Shown here in pieces: positions 12,371 through 25,900 of a DNA stretch of 64,000 bases (positions are counted from its first letter, which is position 1; each line of letters opens with the position of its first letter). Location: NCBI GenBank assembly GCA_917880885.1, contig OU862920.1, forward strand, positions 43,807,019 to 43,871,018, given 5' to 3'. The notes beneath the pieces were generated by a model that had not been told where the DNA came from, did no database searches, and saw only the letters and a program-made list of their open reading frames with translations. The DNA is from Limnephilus marmoratus (lineage: Eukaryota; Arthropoda; Insecta; Trichoptera; Limnephilidae). Made by a program: the position numbers and the translations under genes.

Positions 12371-12473
12371 CCGTTTCCTCACGAGTCGCAGTCGGTAGGA
12401 AATCAATATCGCTCACGTACAGCAAGAAGAACGCAACATCGCTTCCGTTCCGCACCGACAAGTGTACCGTCGC
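12371..12473 (-). CDS. Candidate exon of unknown protein
   Basis: On the minus strand an acceptor (TTTTTATAG) precedes an open stretch reading ATVHLSVRNGSDVAFFLLYV, then SDIDFLPTATREET. A GTAAGG donor follows at 12370-12365. GC content is clearly higher than in the flanks and the peptide looks globular. It cannot be joined in frame to the WW/CUE gene, whose stop is at 13386, so it would belong to another gene or be fortuitous. No family recognised. Confidence 0.3.
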
Positions 12474-13129
12474 CTATAAAAATATGTGGAACGAAGTTTT
12501 CTTACTGCACCCGGTTTATGTTGGTTCCTTACCGACCCGCGAGGAAGCGGTCTAAAGTGGGCAAGCATCTCGTACCTCTAGTTATAGACAAGAACACGAA
12601 AAAATGAAGTTATTATGGATTTAAGCACAAATCTGCTGTAATAACTGCAATGTATACTTATCCTTTTGTTTTTAGTTTTTTTGAGTTTATAAATTAGTGA
12701 ATAATAAACTTAGCGTAATGTTGGTTACTCCGACTTGACAGCTAGCAAAAATCGCAATGCGTTGGTGGAATAAAAAGGTAGGTACTATCAAACCCGGCTA
12801 CCATCTTGTTAGGATCGACCGGACACGGAACGACGGAACACACAAACAAATTTACAAATAGACGAAATGAAAAGTAAATGAGTTAAAACAGGACTTCGCT
12901 TAAGTCAGTCAATAAGTTTATTTAGATAGGAAAATTTAAAAAATTTTAAAAATTTTATTGACAAAATTTTTCCTTTCTTAGGTTGGAAATATCTAAAATG
13001 AAATTCAGGAAGAGCGTTATTAACATTTAAAATTTAATAAAAACTTGGAAGTCGTTGGTCTCAAAACTTAATTTTTGTCATGTTATTGTCTACTAGAAGT
13101 AATCATCAATACTCATTCGCTTCATTAAG

Positions 13130-13250
13130 AAGAATAAAACAGATAAAGAGAAAAGAATTGGTTTTCTGATGATTTTTCCTGAGAAAATATGAACGCCGTC
13201 CTATTCTACGTCCACTTTCAAATGCGGTATTTTGTTATTGTTGATATTTT
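13130..13250. repeat. Degenerate copy of the 3' end of the WW/CUE gene's last exon
   Basis: The segment AGATAAAGAGAAAAG-(A/G)-TTGGTTTTC through CGCCGTCCTATTCTacG-CCACTTTCA matches 13300-13430 at about 180-190 bp spacing. It therefore duplicates the stop-codon end of exon 8 and its 3' flank, but with substitutions and without the rest of the exon. The stretch 12560-13129 shows nothing, apart from TTTATT at 12954 and 12917, which could be minus-strand poly(A) signals of the WW/CUE gene. Confidence 0.55.
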
Positions 13251-13385
13251 TGACATAGTATTGTCATTTAGGAGAGCAATGTGGTTAAAAATCAGTACCT
13301 ACTCGCTACGTTATGAAGAATAAAATAAATAAAGAGAAAAGGGTTGGTTTTCCGGCGATTTTTCTTGAGAAAGTGGGACGCCGTC

Positions 13386-13617
13386 CTATTCTCCGCCCAC
13401 TTTCATCTGCGGTAATTTGTTACTGTTGATATGTTGGTACATGCTCCCCTTGGCGAGGCCCGGGGACCCCTTGCAGATGTCCTTGTTGGAGCCCCTCGCA
13501 AGGGACGTGTAAGAGTCCCCGTGTCCGTCGCTCAGGGACTTTAGGGACCCCTTTGCTACGATGTTCGGCCCTGACTTTAACTCGGGGTTGGCTCCATTCC
13601 AAGTAACGTAGTCCACC
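13386..13617 (-). CDS. WW/CUE gene exon 8 (terminal), K-G repeat tail
   Basis: Acceptor TTTTTAG at 13624-13618. It encodes residues 424-499 after the split Glu-423, with repeated K/R-G-[SP] motifs, and ends at a TAG at 13388-13386. Related repeat tails usually continue longer, so an alternative splice to further exons is possible. Confidence 0.8.
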
Positions 13618-13833
13618 CTAAAAACATAAATAAAAAACAAATTACTTATAATCCACAATTACATCCAACTTCGTAATGTAAATCCAAAATAAATAAAAGT
13701 GAAATTATAAATGTTGCGGTAAAGAAGAAGGAAGTGCAACACGGCTTAATACCCCAAAAATTAACCAAAAAATTAAACCAAAAATAATACCCCAAAACTT
13801 AACCACTATACCTATTATATTTCTCGGAAACTT

Positions 13834-13920
<87 letters not shown>

Positions 13921-16900
13921 TTAATGTTATTTCCGTCATGAGCTATGGAGCTTTGATATAATATCTTATTTCAACTGTCAAGCAAATACTAGACAAAAGG
14001 CCTTTTTTGCCTATAGGTTTTTGGTCCGAATATTATTGACAAAGTGAGATTTGCACTTCACGCTATCGACTCACCGCCTTTTACCAAGTAGGAAGGATGG
14101 AGTCATACGTGCGTCAATCCTATACACACTGATCTTCAGATTCCTACCCACCCCTCATACCTTTTTCCTTTCCAGAACTTCCTATCCTCACCAATATTGA
14201 AGACAATATTAGCGAAACTCAATCGAAAACCTGAAACAAAAAATCATAAAAAGAAACGGTCACTTTTGGGACTCGAACCCAGTACCTTCGTCTTTCCGGG
14301 TCGCAGGGTCCCAGATCAGTATCAGATTCCCAGTGACAGTATCTTTTTCTGATTTTTCTGTTTCAGAATTTCGATTGAGTTTCGCTAATAATGTCTTTAT
14401 TAATTAAATATTACAATTTGATTATTTACTCATTTAGTTAAAATGAAAATAAATATTCATCTTCGACTTGCAGAAAAGTCAATAGATCTCGCATAATAAA
14501 TAAAAAATGGATAAGTGACACTATCTAGATAGCATTTAGTTCTAGATGAATCTTGCAATCATACACAAAGAGGGCAGCCAATAAAAATATTAAATAAATA
14601 AAAAGAAAACACTTTGTTTACGTCACTTTATTGATATTTCTTCCGTCTACCGGTTTCGGTACCTCCGTACCATCATCAGGACTGAATATAAAATACTGAC
14701 AAATACAGGGAAATATACATATATATATACAAATAGTAAAAGAAAGAGGCAGTAAATAAGAGAGGGAGACAGTGCGTCAGTTGTGGGAGGGAAGTGGGGG
14801 AGGAGCGAGTGGGATAACGGGAAACATACTTATAATAGGGCTGAATGTTAAATTAAGTTGATTATTAATGATTTCAGCCTTTGCGTTAACTGATTTTTTT
14901 ATTTCTAAAGCTTCTAAGTTATTTAATCTTAAGCCTATACCATTTTTGTGTAGGACTTTAATACCCGTATCCCGGTTAAAAGTATGATCTTTATTAATTA
15001 GGTGCTCCGCGAATTCTGAAAACCCTGAACTGGTTAGACACCTTATGTGCTCCTTTACTCTAGTTTCCACATTGCGTGACGTCTGTCCAATATAGAACGC
15101 TGGACAATCGTTACAACTAATTTTATAAACGCCCGAGTGGCTTAGTATGTCCTCATTGTCTTTAGCATTAATTAAAAGTTTTCCTAGGTTGTTATTCGTG
15201 TAAAAAGCTGGTTTAATTTCTGGTGGGAATTTAATTGTACACGAAGAGGACAGGTTATTAATATATAAAATTCGTCGCCATTCATTATATAAATACATTT
15301 ACTCTACATTTACTCTACATTTACATCCATAAATAAATACATTTACTCTAGTCCAATATCTTTGAATAACAATAACCTTAACCGCGAATGGCGACGAATT
15401 TTATATATTAATAACCTGTCCTCTTCGTGTACAATTAAATTCCCACCAGAAATTAAACCAGCTTTTTACACGAATAACAACCTAGGAAAACTTTTAATTA
15501 ATGCTAAAGACAATGAGGACATACTAAGCCACTCGGGCGTTTATAAAATTAGTTGTAACGATTGTCCAGCGTTCTATATTGGACAGACTTCACGCAATGT
15601 GGAAACTAGAGTAAAGGAGCACATAAGGTGTCTAACCAGTTCAGGGTTTTCAGAATTCGCGGAGCACCTAATTAATAAAGATCATACTTTTAACCGGGAT
15701 ACGGGTATTAAAGTCCTACACAAAAATGGTATAGGCTTAAGATTAAATAACTTAGAAGCTTTAGAAATAAAAAAATCAGTTAACGCAAAGGCTGAAATCA
15801 TTAATAATCAACTTAATTTAACATTCAGCCCTATTATAAGTATGTTTCCCGTTATCCCACTCGCTCCTCCCCCACTTCCCTCCCACAACTGACGCACTGT
15901 CTCCCTCTCTTATTTACTGCCTCTTTCTTTTACTATTTGTATATATATATGTATATTTCCCTGTATTTGTCAGTATTTTATATTCAGTCCTGATGATGGT
16001 ACGGAGGTACCGAAACCGGTAGACGGAAGAAATATCAATAAAGTGACGTAAACAAAGTGTTTTCTTTTTATTTATTTAAAATGTCAAGTCACAATGTGTT
16101 TGCTTCTTTTGAAAAAAAAAAAAAATAATAAAAATAAAAATATTCGTTAAGAAAATTAATGATAAAGTTTTTTCTGATTTGTCTGCTTCACATTTTCGAT
16201 TGAGTTTCGCTAATATTGTCTTCGTTAAGTAACTATTCAATACCCTGAATCAATCAACAATAATGCTAAATATAATGAATAAAACGTATGAAAGTTGTAA
16301 TACGAGGTACGGATGTCGAAAGTGAAAAAAATATCGATATATCGATGTATCGATATTTATTAAAATATCAATATCGACGTCGATACATCGAGGAAAAAAT
16401 ATCGATGTATCGATGATATATCGGTCAAATTTTCAAAAGATTTTGCGTTTTTAAAATAATAGTGAATTCAGTACAATATTATCAATAGCAATTTTTAAAC
16501 ACAATGTGCATAATTTTAATGTACAAAAATCTCAATAAAAATTAAGGTATTTTTATCAGTATTCATTTTTTTTAAAAAGCTGTCTTCTAACTTATATGTA
16601 AACTGAGAAGCATGTATGCGTCTCAGTAACATTCTATTGGCGTATTAATCTGACAAAAAGGAATTCGTGTTTGGAACAAGGCATAGCCAATAATCATAGA
16701 CAATTGGAAACAAACACACAGGAGTGGCAGAGAAAAAATGTAAGTACCTACACATATGAGACAGTATTAGTGATCACAAATACTAATGCAAAGACAATAG
16801 ATTTGTAAGCTATTAATAATTAAAATTTCAACCGCCAGATGTCATGAACCAATACAAATACTTTTTTTTTCCATTCGTTCCTTTACGGTTTTGGATTCTA

Positions 16901-19900
16901 GTGACTTTAGTTACATAAATAAATAAAAATATCGTATTTGATACAATTTTCGATATTGGATATTTTGTATCGATATATCGGATCAAAATATATCGTCTAA
17001 AAATATCGATGTATGGAATTAAAAATATCGATACATCGATATATCGATACTTTTTCAACAAGCCTAATACGAGGGGCTGTCAAGAAATGCCTCATATTTT
17101 TTTCTCCTTTAATTGTCAAGAAATAAAAATTGCAATTACATTGGTCGAAAACCACACTATTGTCGATTAATTTATCACTTTTCAATATAGGTAATCTCCG
17201 TCCATTTCCAAAGTTTTGGTCCATCTTTTGATAAGGGCACGTATCCCAGAATGGAAAAAAAGCACTGTCCTGCTTCCTAAGGCCAACCGCCATTGCTTTT
17301 GTCGGGCGAAATACGTGCTTTAAACTTTTTAAGTGACTTTTTTTTGTGACGTATTAGACAGAATTTATTGTGCATCCCTGCTCCGAAAAATCAACCATAT
17401 TTAAACCCTCTGCATCCCTGAACATGTCGCCATAACTTTCCCCGCCGATCGCACAGTTTTGAATTTTTTCGTACTCGGTGAGTTTGTGTGATGCCATTCC
17501 ATTGACTGCCTCTTTGATTCAGGTTCCATGAAACCCATGTTTCGTCTCCGGTCACAATTTTTGTGCAGTTGCTTCAATGTACAAATTTTTCAGTCTTACA
17601 TGATAACCTTTTCACCATCTGCATTCAAGAATTCAATCATAGAACGCTGACTAATACGAACATTGATATTAACCATTTTGCAAAAAAACTGCTGTGCTGC
17701 CACCTGTTGATGCAGAAAGTTACTATTGCAGCAGATTGTAGATAAAGTTTTGAGGAAAAGCGCCAAATCAATTTTTTCATTTAACTAATTTTATTTAGTT
17801 AGAAAAAGGGACTTTTTGACTGACCCTGGTATACGCAAAAATGATAAATTGTAATACATACAATACAAAATATAATACACACATGAATAAATATTGAACA
17901 TAGGTGATTTCTTACAGCAAAAGTTGATCCTGCGCTCCTTTGGCCAGTGTGCTGTTAGCTCCTTTGGGTGCGGTCAGGTATTTAGATTGGTGACACCTGT
18001 CCTCAGAAGGTGGAGAGCTATTGATCCTGGAGAAATCATTCAGTGCTGGATTATTATCCCCTTTTACTTTACACCCTCCAAGATTGGTGCTGTTTGAGCA
18101 ATAAATAAATTACATGAGTAAACACAAACATTGAAGGTTTGTCATCTTTTATATGCATATTATATACAGGGTGTAACAGCACGTATCCGAAGGATTTTAA
18201 ACTGCGATTCCTGAGCATATTTGGAGTTAAAACGTATCTACGTGTTATTTTGTTGTCCAATGATATATATATTTTTTAAATAATTTTTTTTTTATCACAC
18301 TTCGCAACTGGGAGGCGGGTGAGGGTAGATATGTGTGGGCTTACAATTTGGTAATGGGTACCGCCGCCCTGGGAACCATTTATTGGATAACCAACACCTC
18401 TGCCATAGGTCATCCCAAGTGGTTACGTTTGGTGACTTAGCAGGGGTGCCCGGATTCATAGGGTGAGGTTTGTCCAGGTCTTGGCGGCGAATGCATTTGA
18501 CAACCTGCTGCTTGGCGAGGGTGGCCTTTTGACCTTCCCAGCTGGACTCTCTCGACTCATCGCTTTGCATCACACATGGAGGGGTGGATTCATACATCAG
18601 TCACTCCCGGACACACTGACCCCCAAATTCTAACCACCCCTGATACCTTTTTCTTTCCCAGAACTTCTTACTTCCTTAAAAAGACCCTCCACACATCATC
18701 CCCTAAGAAATTATTTTCCTCAAGGTCTCCTGTGTGAAGCTAATGTAAAAAAAAAAACTGAGTTGGCGGTAGGTATAGCATAGCGGCGAGTCGCACGATA
18801 AGCACTACTTCTCGTTCTAACAGCACGATAACACACGAAACAGCCCGTGCATCGCTCGATCCTGTCGCAACGCATAGGGTAGCAAGTGTGATTGAAAAAT
18901 ATTTGTTTTCATTAGAAAAATTATATAATTAGAAAAAACATATAATTATAAACATTATATCATCGGACAGTAAAATGACATACCTACACAAACTTTACAA
19001 CAAATATGTCCAGAAATCGCTGGTTAAAATCTTTCGGGTACGTGCTGTTACAATCTGTATATTAGTATATTTCAACAAACATGGTTACAAATTACAACGC
19101 ATCGAGTAAGGTACAAACATAAAACTAACTAACAATACACCTTCAGAACAATTTATTCATATCAATTTTTCTGAGATTTGAACGAACCGTGGGAAATCTC
19201 GTGGAAGTTTACAAATTGAAATACATAACACCTAGCACGGACGATCGATAAGGATCGTATCAATAACTTTCGGTAGCTTCTCACCATTCCCTAGTATGAC
19301 TGCAGATCGCCAACGAATAAACAACAGTTCATACAGCGTTCTTAATATATTCGATATCAATTGTTGTTGAATCACCGCATGAGTAGTTCTTAGCAAAGGG
19401 ACTTAGTAAACATAATAAGAACAAAAAGTTTATTTAAATTTACGAAAAATGACTTCGGAGTTTAATTTTACATTAGCGCTGCACGCGGGAGGAGCTGAAG
19501 AAAATAATCGGTCGTTTCAATCTATCCCTCCCACTGCGGTGGAATTCAATGGGTCGCGAGAGCCCTGCTAGAGAGGTAAAAAGGTCATCCTCAACTAGTC
19601 TCTCCAAATCTGGCCCGCCACACAGTAGGTGGGCAGACATATCCACCGCTAAGACCCAGACAATCCTCATCCCATGAAACAATGCACCCTTGCTAAGTCA
19701 CCAAACGTAGCGAATCACTTGGGATGACCTATGGCAAAGGTGTTGGTTATCCAACAAAAGGTACAAGGGGCGGCGGTACCCATACCCGCCTCCCAAATTG
19801 GAAGCAGTCTAATGTAAGTTTTTTTAAATCTGATTGACAAGCAAGTTTTTTCTAAAAAATACTTATGTTTCCGGCTAAATTAATTTGAAATTCCATCAAT

Positions 19901-22900
19901 TAAAATGTGAATACCTTACAGTCATATTCTTGTTTTGCACACATTTACCTACTAGTATATTCCTCATATTATAACTTATTGACAAATGTTTTACCACGTA
20001 ATAAAACTAGTGCTAAACAACATACACTTTGTCTAATTCAATTTTGTACCTGAAGAAACCATTAACTAATGAACAGGTTACAAAATAATACAAAATATAA
20101 TACACACATAAATAAATTATATGACTTTGTTAGTGAGGGTTCGATGAAACAATATAATATAAGATCTTAACCACTTAATGACCTTGAACAAAATTTCGCT
20201 AATCCGAGTCCTCTCGTCTGTAGGTATTAAGCATTATTAGAACGTAGTGGACATTTTAACCGGTGAATCTTGACATTATTTGGAGTTAAAAATTTTAAAA
20301 TGAAAATTTGGTGTCTGGTGACTTTTTTTAATAAAATTTTGTATATTTCTTTTTTTTCAAATGCAAGTTTTATAAAAAATCTTCCACAAGTCATCCATCA
20401 CTTGTTACTTAACCGAGAAACCGCCCAACCCCTCACATCGACCCCAGCTGTCCAGTACCGACTGATTATGTATTTTTCAAGTTTTTAGTAAAAAATAAAC
20501 AATTAATTTTTTGACCGGGGACCAAAATTTCGTTTACATTTCTTACTCCAAATAATACCAGGAATCACTGGTTAAAATATGTCATCTACGTACCTTAACA
20601 CCATGTATATCTAGGGCATCCCGTAAGATATTGATTGATTATCAAACGAGTTGGGGTGACTGGGGAGAATTTATTGCAATCATAATGAATGAAAATTTTG
20701 TCAAATTCTTAACTCTTTCAATTTTAAATAATTTTTTTTAAATACCCATCTAAAAATGGATATTGAACGTTCAGAATGCAATTCTTGAACTTCAGTAACG
20801 AGTTCCGCATCTGAAGATGTTTTAAAATGATATAATATTGAATTTATTTACATTTTTCGTATTTAAAAATATGTTTATGTTGTTCAGTTTCAATCGAAAA
20901 ATGGATGAACCTTAAATAAAACGTAATTATAAAATAATATTTTTTGCATCCCCTTTTGTATAAAAACACTAACATTAAGTGGTTAAAACAAAGAAATAGT
21001 TACCTACTTCAATTGTAAGTCTTTTTTACAAAAATCTCTAATTTCATTGCGGGAAAGGTTTCTAAATATCTATGTATGTAACGTAGTATATGTTTATACA
21101 TAATTATTGTTTAATCTAACCACAAAATAATGTTAAATATTCTATACAAACTAAAATATACCATTTTTCTTTATTCTGAAAACAGGAAACTAGTTGTTCT
21201 ACAGCTTATTCTCACGACTATAAAAATTTCACATACTTTTTTTCCAAAAATGTTCTCGAACTAACGAAACATTACTATGCTCATCGTATAATATATATAT
21301 AATGATTACATTTATATTAGTTGTGTAATGAATGATGACAAAATTAAATCGTTAACGCAAATAAAATGGCCAAAAATGAATAAATAAATACCAAATAAAA
21401 AAAGAGGATTGTGAAACTGCTAGATCTCTTTTTTTCTAAAATATAATTATTATGTAAATTTAATCTCTTTCTAATGGTACTTACCGATGGGGTGCAATGA
21501 TATTTATCCCGATTTTCTCATAAAAATTTAGGTGTGTTGTCATCAATTGAAAGAATTTAAACACATAAAAAACGCAAGATATTTACGAAAAATGCTAAAT
21601 ATTTTGTCCTAGAAAACTGGGAAAACCTCAATGCAGGCCATCGATACTTACAATCTTTTCAATGAAAATTTGTATTGGAATAACTTTTGTACTTTTGTAC
21701 CCATCAACATAATATATTATTGAAGAAGAAGGTTATACTAATAAATTTAAACGGAACATGAACAGAACAAGACATAGAAAAATAAAAAGAAGGTTACGGT
21801 CGCAACTGGGACTCGAACCCGGAATCTCTTGTCTTGTTGTTTTGTCCTGTCTTGTTCTCTGGATGCGGCTCCTTAACCAACTCGGCCATTGGGACCTATA
21901 TTTTGTTGGTTAGAGCGCCGTATACCCGCTCAAATAGAAGAAGGTGGAGAGATACGTAATTACGAATGTTGGAGAGAAAGCATTAATATTTAAAACGATA
22001 AAATTCATGCGAGAATTGTGAAAATGCTTAATAAAACATGACTCGTTTAAAATAGAGCAAAAATCTCGCGGGGGTTGTCTTAAACAGCATTTAAAGAAAC
22101 ACTGTGAATTTTTCATACGTTAATTTGTAAAATAACTGAAACAAAAGTGTTTATGTTTATTATCGGTTAATACTATGCGATTTTTTCTATTGAGTGAATT
22201 TCATATAATTTTGCGTTTCGGCGCGGGGAATGTTGAGATATTTATTATCTTCAAGAATAACATATATTTTTTAAGAGCTATAAAACTTAAAATGTTTAAG
22301 GTACATAGTAATAAATCGGTAGAAGTATACTGCGGTCTGTGTTCCGCAAAGACTAGAGATCCTGGGTTCGAGTCCCAATCGCGACCGTTTCCTTTTTATT
22401 TTTCTGTGTCTCGTTCTGTTTCATGTTTCGTTTAGATTTATTATTATTATCTTCTTGTTCAATAAGAATACTATAATTTTATTAATCTTTTTTTCTCAGT
22501 GTTAAGTAACACGGTTATATTTTAACATGCAATCTAGCAATTCCCAATAATGTTACACATATGCATAGTTCCTACCTGCACACTGTAGTTTCATATATCT
22601 ATACAACAAAACAATGTTGAACCTGTATTTGAAGAACAGGTACGTAAAGAATTCATTTTCATTATTAATTGAAATACATTTTTATATCGTTGAGATAATG
22701 TGCGTCACATGGTTATTGTATTTACAGGTACATATTAGGTAACTTAACAGAAATTTATTATGTGCAGGTATGTACTTTGACGTGAAAACAAAACAGTTTA
22801 CTGAAAAGAACACCCCAATCAGAAAACAATATGCATCACCTATTAATACTTTTGTTGTGTTTTTTTATTTTTTTATTTTTTTATTAATTAAAACCGCGAT

Positions 22901-25900
22901 TTCATCAAAAAAGTAGTGTTATAATAAATTTGCATTAGAAATTTTCTTCACTTTCAAAAATGCTATCTGGCGGTAAGCCATATGTAGATCTTAGGCATAA
23001 AAAACTTTCCTCTTAGAACTTTAAACCGTAATATTGCTTGCTGATTGGGCAGGTCGGTTGTGGTTTGTTGGTTGGGTGGGTGATGAGCCACAGGAGTGAG
23101 CATGCATTGGGCATTAGGACTAGAAGGGTGCGTACTTTGTCACTTCTTTCTTCGCCTTGTGTCTCCGGTTCTTCTCCCCTAGAGTCGTCTCCCGGGAGGG
23201 CCTCCACAGGGACAGCGCGTCACTAAACAGTGCGGGTGGCGCTTGCACGGGTGAGGGTGCCGATAAAGCAGCAAATTTGTTGCACGATGGTATACTAGCA
23301 ATGGCATAAAATAAACACAAGGGTTGCCTTATTCGAGTTGACAAAGCGATCATATATAAAATGTTTTAGCCTCTGTTAACCTGGCTAAGCGATTCGGTAC
23401 CATTTCAGTGCAGCCGCGAATTACGACAACTTTACTTATGAAGATGACATGCAAGCTAAAAATTCTTTCTCTAGGTAGGTCATCGTCATGAGCAATATTT
23501 GATCAGTAGCAGCCATTTGGGGACAACAGTTATGACCGAAGGGACTGGCGTGTCGCTTATTAGCTGAGTTATAGGGTTCAAGCCCATTTCAATACAACGT
23601 AGCGACAAGGACTATATATGGCTGTCAATCAAGGGAATCATTTGGAAACAATAATAACGACCTTTTAAGAGGCTGTCTTATCGTTGTGATATTTAATATT
23701 CCACTTAGAGAGCAAAGCAGCGATTTTTTAACAAACAGCCTTTTGAGAGCAACATCTTCAGAGGATCATCAAACAATCCGAAAAATTACCTTTGGTGCTA
23801 GTAAGATTGCTTGTGTCCCGATCAATGGCTTGTGTCACTTAGCGAGGTGGTGGGTACAGAGGCTTAAAGCTGACTTTAACCTATCTCATTCACTCGTATG
23901 TCAGTATGCATAACATGGTAAGTAGCTTAGAAAGAATGTGCTCGGAATAAAATTGTGTATGACAGAACACAATGCTTTTATTTCAATGTGAAATATGATT
24001 GGCTCTTCAAAGGAAAACCATTCATCTGTCATTTATTTTCGATTTCAACAGAAAGTAAGAATGATTTTTAGGGAATGAAAGGAGCTTTTAAAGCAAAATG
24101 GAGATGAGTTTTTACGAAAAAGAAGGTGAAATGATTTTCTTGTGGATACTTATGTTAAAATATGTAATTATTTTGTGCAACGTATTCTCATGGCACGTAG
24201 GTATTATAAAAATTTGAGCACTCTGTAATTTTTTTGAAACTTTTATTACAAAAACATTATGTATTTCCATAAATCGTATGTGAACATAAAGGTTAGCGAG
24301 ATATGTTAAGCCTAGAAAACATTAAACATTTAGGTACTTACATAATATATATTTACACATAAAAACCAAGTCCAAATCGCCAAACAGGTAAATAAACTAC
24401 CTAAGTGAATTTAAAAGCTTTTGTATGTTTAATGTGTAACATTAATTTTCGTAAAAATTGTCGAAAAAAACTTACTTGAACAAAGAATTTCATTGATTAT
24501 AAAAATGAGTACAAATATTTATTTAGTTTTCAAACTTGTAAATCGCTCGCAAAAAAACATGATAAAAGTATTTTTTAAATAAATTTTACTAATTATTGTA
24601 TCTTCAAGGGAACAATTTAATAAATCCAGTTAAAATTAATACGATCAACAAAATAGCCGAGTTGCTTACTTAAAGTGCACATTTTGATTGCTTTGCAGAA
24701 TAATTTGATGAATATTTATTTTACGGATTTAAAAAAAATGTTTTGGTTAATCTGTTACTTTATTGGATGCACTGAAAATCTGGGTATCAAAAGCACAAAC
24801 ATTCTACGGATATTTCAGTGAAAGATTAAGATAGAAGAAGATGAATAGATTGTAATTGATGCTTTGATATATTCGTGGTATTAAGTTCTGTTTTTTTTTT
24901 ATGTCATGTATATTATCGAGGCTTCTGACTCACACAATGTTGTCATTTTTGCCTCATCTGTTTTTAAATTATAATATTATCATTATAATTTCTAATGATA
25001 TTAAGTTCTGTTAAAAGTATGTTTAGAGCTAATAATGTGAGATGAAAGTCTCAAATTTGATTTGAATGGCAAACTCACATTTGAAATAAGAGATGATTAT
25101 ATATATTTTATCATGATGAATCTGTCCCACCAATCACCATTTAACACATATTTTACCAATAGAAACAATTATAAGACAAAAAATTTAACACCTTTTAAAA
25201 AATTTCATATCTTATCATCCAATCTTTTCACAAGTTTTATTCTAGTATCAATTTAAATCATAACGCATAACCTGAAATTCGCACAAGTACAGCAGGTTTA
25301 CAAGAATCTTTAATCGCATTGAAAGCAAATTTAAGTAATTAAAAAATACTCACTCTTCTTTTATCTCCACGATGATCTCATTTTCCTTTTCCTTCTCATT
25401 GCGTGACTTGACAGCATCTTCCTGCATGACCACGGCGAGGATCTGTTCGGCTCTTTCCTCGCTCCAGTCTACGCTCTCCAGAGCAATCGACACGACCCTT
25501 TCGGGGATTGTGGAGTACTTCTGCTGAAGCTTAAGCTTTACTGTAAAAATATATACAAATAATTGTTAACGGGATTACCAGGAGAACTTGTAAAGGGGAA
25601 GGAGGAATATTGTTCAAAAGATTCAAAAGTGGACTACAATTCAACAGAAAGACGGAAATTGTGCATAGGAGATATTGTATGGTACAAGAAGATACAGAAG
25701 TGAACATTAATTCAATAGAAATATGGAAAATGTGACTGAATAAACTGGAGAGATTGTAAAAGGGAAGGTGGTACTTGGTTCAAGAAGGAATAGAAGTGGT
25801 CTACAATTCAATAGAAAGACGGAAATTGTCCTATATTAAACATGAAAAATTGTATAGAGGGAGGTGATATATGTTTAATAGATAAAACATCATGAAATGC

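Larger units (their letters stand above)
14590..15283 (-). mobile_element. Penelope-like element 3' end, left arm of a palindrome
   Basis: A 5'-truncated PLE on the minus strand. It consists of the end of the ORF (GIY-YIG endonuclease domain), a short 3' UTR with a TA-rich stretch, a hammerhead ribozyme motif (14634-14689) and a tail ending TTTTTATTTATTTAA. It is an inverted copy of 15386-16079 at equal length (694 bp), with identical encoded residues, and the two are separated by a 102-bp spacer. Confidence 0.85.
15386..16079 (+). mobile_element. Penelope-like element 3' end, right arm of a palindrome
   Basis: Plus-strand mirror of 14590-15283: GIY-YIG coding end, stop at 15890-15892, short 3' UTR, hammerhead motif and tail. 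Both copies lack the reverse transcriptase, so this is a head-to-head pair of 5'-truncated insertions. Confidence 0.85.

Noticed and set aside
21808..21899. Possible Ser/Leu tRNA gene on the minus strand
   Set aside because: A and B boxes are present, but the region between them does not give the expected arms. The same sequence recurs with a shared tail at four other sites, so it is a SINE.
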